A DNA stretch of 64,000 nt from an uncultured Oscillospiraceae bacterium (GTDB taxonomy: Bacteria > Bacillota > Clostridia > Oscillospirales > Oscillospiraceae), in assembly GCA_934552825.1 (NCBI GenBank), contig CAKTEQ010000001.1, forward strand, positions 248,001 to 312,000. Reading direction: 5' to 3'. Positions 60,066-64,000 of this stretch are shown in pieces. The first letter of the stretch is position 1. Each line of letters opens with the position of its first letter. The notes below the pieces were generated by a model. That model saw only the letters and a list, made by a program, of their open reading frames with translations, had not been told where the DNA came from and made no database searches. Both the position numbers and the translations under genes were made by a program.

Positions 60066-61271
60066 TCAGAGTATTTCTTCCAGCTTTTTTCTTATCGCCC
60101 CGATGAACTCCCAACTGTCCACGACCTTTGCTTCACGCTGGCACAGCGCCGCCAGGTCGCCGGTCATGACGCCGGACTCGATGGTGTCAAGGCACGCCTT
60201 CTCCAGCTTATCCGCAAATGTCATAAGCTCCTGCTGCCCGTCGAGCTCGCCTCGCTTACGCAGGGCGCCGGTCCAGGCGAAAATCGTGGCAATCGGGTTG
60301 GAGCTTGTGCGCTCTCCCTTAAGGTAGCGGTAATAGTGGCGCGTCACGGTACCGTGCGCCGCCTCGTATTCATAGTTCCCGTCTGGGGAGACGAGCACGC
60401 TCGTCATCATGGCGAGAGAACCGAAGGCAGTGGAGACCATGTCGCTCATAACGTCGCCGTCGTAGTTCTTGCACGCCCAGATCATGCCGCCCTCGCTGCG
60501 GATGACCCGCGCCACGGCGTCATCGATGAGCGTGTACATATATTCAAGACCAAGAGCTTCGAATTTTTCCTTATACTCCTCATCATACACCCTCTGGAAG
60601 ATATCCCGGAAGCGTCCGTCATATTTTTTCGAGATAGTGTCCTTGGCGGAGAACCAAAGGTCCTTCTTCTCGTTGACCGCATAGGCAAAACAGGCTCTGG
60701 CGAAGGACTCGACGGAGTCGTCCCTGTTATAGGTGCCCTGAATCACGCCTGGGCCGTCGAAGTCGAAAATCGTCTCCCGGAAGCTCTCGCCCTGCTCTCC
60801 CGTGAATACCAGTTCTGCCTTGCCCTTGCCCGGCACGCGGTATTCCGTCGCCTTATATATATCTCCGTAAGCGTGGCGGGCGATGGTGATCGGCTCTTTC
60901 CACGTGCGCACATAGGGCTTTATGCTCTCCGTTATGATTGGCGTGCGGAAAACGGTACCGTCCAGAATGGCGCGGATAGTGCCGTTGGGGCTTTTCCACA
61001 TCTCCTTCAGGTCATACTCCGTCATGCGCTGGTCGTTCGGCGTTATAGTGGCGCACTTCACGCCCACGCAGTGCTTCTTTATGGCGTTTGCTGCGTCCAC
61101 GGTGATGCGGTCGTCAGTTTCGTCCCGCTTTTTGAGTCCCAGATCGTAGTACTCTGTGTTCAGCTCCACAAAGGGGCTGAGGAGCTGGTCCTTTATCTCC
61201 TGCCAGAGGATGCGGGTCATCTCATCTCCGTCCATCTCCACGATGGGGTTTTTCATTATGATCTTTGCCAT
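60066..61271 (-). CDS. icd: NADP-dependent isocitrate dehydrogenase
   Basis: A 401-residue enzyme of the eukaryote-like (type II) form: MDGDEMTRI start, the SPNGTIR substrate motif with phosphate-contacting Ser, [20 protein letters not shown] [10 protein letters not shown] with metal-binding Asp, and [11 protein letters not shown]. It yields 2-oxoglutarate and NADPH. It follows the aconitase gene by one base and GGAGG precedes its ATG. Confidence 0.95.
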   Translation of the reverse strand: MAKIIMKNPIVEMDGDEMTRILWQEIKDQLLSPFVELNTEYYDLGLKKRDETDDRITVDAANAIKKHCVGVKCATITPNDQRMTEYDLKEMWKSPNGTIRAILDGTVFRTPIITESIKPYVRTWKEPITIARHAYGDIYKATEYRVPGKGKAELVFTGEQGESFRETIFDFDGPGVIQGTYNRDDSVESFARACFAYAVNEKKDLWFSAKDTISKKYDGRFRDIFQRVYDEEYKEKFEALGLEYMYTLIDDAVARVIRSEGGMIWACKNYDGDVMSDMVSTAFGSLAMMTSVLVSPDGNYEYEAAHGTVTRHYYRYLKGERTSSNPIATIFAWTGALRKRGELDGQQELMTFADKLEKACLDTIESGVMTGDLAALCQREAKVVDSWEFIGAIRKKLEEIL

Positions 61272-61272
61272 T

Positions 61273-63522
61273 TTATTTTCCTCCGCCGGCGGCGTACCAG
61301 TTCATCAGGCAGCCGTCCAGAATTATCTGTTTTTCCTCGCCTGTGAGGCCCTTGAGGGTCAGGGTGATATCCGTCACCTCTTCGCCGGAGATGATCTTTC
61401 CGGGTATCTCCTCCGTCCCGTTCTCAACAGCTTTCCGAATGCCGGGAATATATATGCAGTCCCCGCTGTGCCACCGGAAGTCCACGCTCTTGTCCAGCGT
61501 AAAGGGCAGCATGCCCCAGTTGATGCAGTTTGAGCGGTAACGCTTTGTGGCGTATTCATAGCAGATATTGGCGCAGCCTCCCAAAACGCGCTGGCAGGAC
61601 GCCGCCTGCTCCCGCGCGGAGCCGTCGCCTGGCTTGCGGGCAAATATGGCGGAGCCGTACTGTGTCTTTTTAACAAGCTCACGGCCATCGCCCACCTTAT
61701 CCAGTATCTTCTCCAGATAAGCTGTGTCGCCCCCGGCAAGTCTCGCCTGTTCCCGCGCGTTTATCCCGTTCGCCCGGGGCACATAGTCCGGCACCCGGCG
61801 GGAGAGGGCAAATGTCGCGAGCTTCAGGGGATTTGAGCGGTAAGATGAGGTCTCCCCGGAGGGGATCAGCTCGTCCGTTGTTGTAACAGGGTCGTCAATG
61901 ACCGCCGCCAACTCCAGCAGAATATCCTCTCCGAGAGCGGGGATATCCGGCCAGGGCGTTATATTGGGTCCGAATCGAAGCTCCTCCGCCGGGTCTGCTT
62001 TGCCGAAGCCGAAGTACACGCGTTTATTATATATCTCTCCGTCGAACCTGCGCTCCGTTGTGTCGGGCATATCGTAGTCCACGTCCGTCGCGGCTGTGAG
62101 CACGCCGCCGTTTCTCGCCGTCGCAGCGATGCTTCTCGCGTCCATCAGCGCCACAGCGGAGATCTGACCGTCGCCGGGGCGGGAACCCTCTCTGTTGGGG
62201 AAATTCCGCGTCGTATGCCGGATGGAAAGGGCATTGTTGCCGGGCACATCTCCGGCGCCGAAGCACGGGCCGCAGAAGCAGGGCTTGAAGAGTGCCCCCG
62301 CCTCCATCAGGCTCTGCTGCACGCCGTTTTCGATGAGCTCCATGTTGACCGGCATGCTGGGCGGATACACCGAAAGGCTGAAATAGCCGTTGCCCACGCT
62401 GCCGTCCTTCAGGATGGCGGCAGCCTCCGCAATGTTATCATACATGCCGCCGGCGCATCCCGCGATGACACCCTGATCCGTGATTATCCTGCCGTTCTTG
62501 ACCTTGCTCGCAAGGTCAAGCTTAACACTGCCGCCGAACTGCTCCTGCGCGCGCTGCTCCACCTGGTGGAGAATGTCCCCGGGATTTTCGCACAGTTCCC
62601 GGATAGTGTACGCCTCGGAGGGGTGGAAGGGCAGCGCTATCATAGGCTCGACCTTGTCAAGCTCGATAGTGATGACGCTGTCATAATAAGCGCCTTCCTG
62701 AGGTGCGAGTTTTGCGTATTCCTCCTCCCTGCCGTGTATGGTGAGGTAATCTCTCACCTTATCGTCAGTCTTCCATATGGAGCTGAGGCACGCCGTCTCC
62801 GTGGTCATAACGTCGATGCCTATGCGGAAGTCCATGGAAAGATTTTTCACACCCGGTCCCGCGAACTCCAACACTTTATTTTTAACAAAGTTGTTTTTAT
62901 ACACAGCGCCGCACAGGGCGATAGCCACGTCGTGAGGCCCCACGCCCCGGCGGGGCTCCCCTGTGAGATACACCAGAACCACCTCAGGACTTGCCACATC
63001 GTAGGTGTTCTCAAGGAGCTGCTTTACTATCTCGGGACCGCCCTCGCCGATGCCCATGGTACCCAGAGCTCCGTAGCGGGTATGGCTGTCCGAGCCGAGG
63101 ATCATCTTCCCGCAGCCCGCCATCATCTCCCGGGCGTACTGGTGAATGACCGCCTGATTTGCGGGCACATATATGCCGCCGTATTTCTTCGCGGCGGACA
63201 GGCCGAAAATGTGGTCGTCCTCGTTTATGGTGCCGCCCACGGCGCAAAGACTGTTATGGCAGTTAGTCATAACATAGGGCACCGGGAACTTCTTAAGTCC
63301 GCTGGCCTTTGCCGTCTGGATAACGCCGACATAAGTGATATCGTGGGATATCAGGCTGTCAAACCGCAGCCGCATAACAGAGCTGTCGCCGCCGCTGTTG
63401 TGCCCATTCATGATGGAATATGCCATGGTCTTCTGCCTGCCCGCCTGAGCCTGTGCTTCCGGCAGTATGCAGGGTACAAATCCGCCGTCCTTCCAGACAG
63501 CGCTCCCCAGAAGTTTAATCAT
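61273..63522 (-). CDS. aconitate hydratase family protein
   Basis: A 749-residue aconitase superfamily protein, probably the citrate/isocitrate isomerase of this operon. Cluster cysteines are seen in CGPCFG (middle) and another Cys in METACLSS-like [28 protein letters not shown] is the classic substrate segment, and a C-terminal swivel domain carries RSNCINWG. It belongs to the YbhJ-like hydratase branch, so the label aconitase rests partly on the icd and citrate synthase neighbours. ATG at 63522 has AAGGTAGG upstream. Confidence 0.87.
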   Translation of the reverse strand: MIKLLGSAVWKDGGFVPCILPEAQAQAGRQKTMAYSIMNGHNSGGDSSVMRLRFDSLISHDITYVGVIQTAKASGLKKFPVPYVMTNCHNSLCAVGGTINEDDHIFGLSAAKKYGGIYVPANQAVIHQYAREMMAGCGKMILGSDSHTRYGALGTMGIGEGGPEIVKQLLENTYDVASPEVVLVYLTGEPRRGVGPHDVAIALCGAVYKNNFVKNKVLEFAGPGVKNLSMDFRIGIDVMTTETACLSSIWKTDDKVRDYLTIHGREEEYAKLAPQEGAYYDSVITIELDKVEPMIALPFHPSEAYTIRELCENPGDILHQVEQRAQEQFGGSVKLDLASKVKNGRIITDQGVIAGCAGGMYDNIAEAAAILKDGSVGNGYFSLSVYPPSMPVNMELIENGVQQSLMEAGALFKPCFCGPCFGAGDVPGNNALSIRHTTRNFPNREGSRPGDGQISAVALMDARSIAATARNGGVLTAATDVDYDMPDTTERRFDGEIYNKRVYFGFGKADPAEELRFGPNITPWPDIPALGEDILLELAAVIDDPVTTTDELIPSGETSSYRSNPLKLATFALSRRVPDYVPRANGINAREQARLAGGDTAYLEKILDKVGDGRELVKKTQYGSAIFARKPGDGSAREQAASCQRVLGGCANICYEYATKRYRSNCINWGMLPFTLDKSVDFRWHSGDCIYIPGIRKAVENGTEEIPGKIISGEEVTDITLTLKGLTGEEKQIILDGCLMNWYAAGGGK

Positions 63523-63562
63523 AGGCGCACCTACCTTTTCCCTCATATAATAAGATGTGTCA

Positions 63563-63591
63563 ATTATGGCACAAACGCCTCTGTTTTTCAA
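63563..63591 (-). promoter_or_regulatory. promoter of aconitase-icd operon
   Basis: On the minus strand TTGAAA (63586-63591), 17 bp, CATAAT (63563-63568). Two TTGCAA-containing direct repeats lie just upstream (about 63596-63625). Confidence 0.6.
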
Positions 63592-63680
63592 GATATTTGC
63601 AAGACTATTTCAGAATATTGCAAAATCCTTTCTCAAAAGCGGTGTTTACCCATCAATTTTGCACAAAGATAAAAATTAAC

Positions 63681-63709
63681 TTGTAAAATTAAGCCGCACA
63701 GCGTATGAT
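63681..63709 (+). promoter_or_regulatory. promoter of citrate synthase gene
   Basis: TTGTAA (63681-63686), 17 bp, TATGAT (63704-63709), divergent from the aconitase promoter. Confidence 0.65.
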
Positions 63710-63745
63710 GTTAGAAACAGATGTTGTAAAAAGGAGGGCTGCGCT

Positions 63746-64000
63746 GTGGCAGACAAGGAGAAATGGCTCAAAGAATACCTGGAAATAGTCAACGACCAGG
63801 TTGCCCTCGTTGAGCGTTCCAATGAAAAAACAAAGAATAACCAGATGATAAAGCGCGGTCTGCGCAACGCGGACGGTACCGGCGTGCTGGTCGGCGTCAC
63901 TGGTATCGGCTCCGTTCAGGGCTATACCATGCTGGACGGCGAGCGCGTTCCCATGCCCGGCGAGCTCTTTTTCCGGGGCATCAGCGCCACGGGCATCGTG
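63746..64000 (+). CDS. citrate synthase, N-terminal part (runs off the window)
   Basis: 85 residues of a citrate/2-methylcitrate synthase. The KRGLRNADGTGVLVGVTGIGSVQGY segment and LFFRGISATGIV match the start of the Firmicute enzyme. The start is GTG at 63746 with AGGAGGG eight bases upstream. With the divergent aconitase and icd genes it completes the oxidative branch from acetyl-CoA and oxaloacetate to 2-oxoglutarate. Confidence 0.82.
   Translation, partial: MADKEKWLKEYLEIVNDQVALVERSNEKTKNNQMIKRGLRNADGTGVLVGVTGIGSVQGYTMLDGERVPMPGELFFRGISATGIV

Noticed and set aside
1..64000. CRISPR array, rRNA genes, toxin-antitoxin or phage-defence system
   Set aside because: Scanning found no regular short repeats with spacers, no rRNA sequence and no recognised defence-system proteins.

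Overview
The window looks like a chromosomal segment of an anaerobic, GC-rich Firmicute, most likely of the Oscillospiraceae type. This is inferred from gene content: sodium-pumping oxaloacetate decarboxylase, ETF-linked lactate dehydrogenase, butyrate kinases, PduL, an FMN-riboswitch RibU, FeoA/FeoA/FeoB and ferredoxin-type aldo/keto reductases. No respiratory genes are seen. Clear sigma-A promoters (TTGACA, 17 bp, TATAAT-like), strong AGGAGG ribosome binding sites and many hairpin terminators make operon limits easy to read. No transposase, integrase, rRNA or CRISPR array is visible.

Layout. 1-271: end of a surface beta-helix-like reading frame with an in-frame stop. 323-6506 (minus): WYL regulator, DUF1576 membrane protein, pheA and a DAHP synthase, alpha/beta hydrolase, GDPD phosphodiesterase. 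6629-12424 (plus): FAD 2-hydroxyacid dehydrogenase with EtfB and a ferredoxin-fused EtfA, then a P-loop kinase and an aldo/keto reductase. 12468-13331: RibU with an FMN riboswitch, divergent from a cyclophilin lipoprotein. 14027-17170 (minus): oxaloacetate decarboxylase operon. 17299-30934: a catabolic island with three thiolase/DUF35 pairs (two almost identical), PduL, a beta-keto acid cleavage enzyme, a LysR regulator, an orphan binding protein, an MFS carrier, a crotonase resembling 6-oxocamphor hydrolase, and butyrate kinase. 30975-38062: a divergent AroB homologue, a small XRE regulator, an unknown zinc-ribbon/coiled-coil protein, three tRNAs (Val, Glu, Met), a HAD phosphatase and two U32 proteins. 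38134-45714 (minus): chromate transporter pair, gliding-type ABC system, second butyrate kinase, dUTPase. 45860-47809: PadR/DUF1700/DUF4097 operon. 47913-52469: ADP-ribosylglycohydrolase, then serC-serA-DUF1015. 52511-59947 (minus): lipoprotein, EFR1-type ferredoxin, feo operon, two aldo/keto reductases. 60066-64000: isocitrate dehydrogenase and aconitase, divergent from citrate synthase.

Two things stand out. First, serC is preceded by a promoter, a 39-codon reading frame with 9 Ser and 3 Cys codons, and an intrinsic terminator. This is the layout of a ribosome-mediated attenuator, here apparently sensing serine (or cysteine) supply. Second, the 17-31 kb island gathers several enzyme families that break carbon-carbon bonds next to a carbonyl, plus PduL and butyrate kinase, which would convert acyl-CoA products to acid and ATP. 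It reads as a fermentation pathway for a beta-dicarbonyl compound whose substrate is unknown. Within it, 1.5 kb is duplicated without a visible change while the gene ends differ, which suggests gene conversion.
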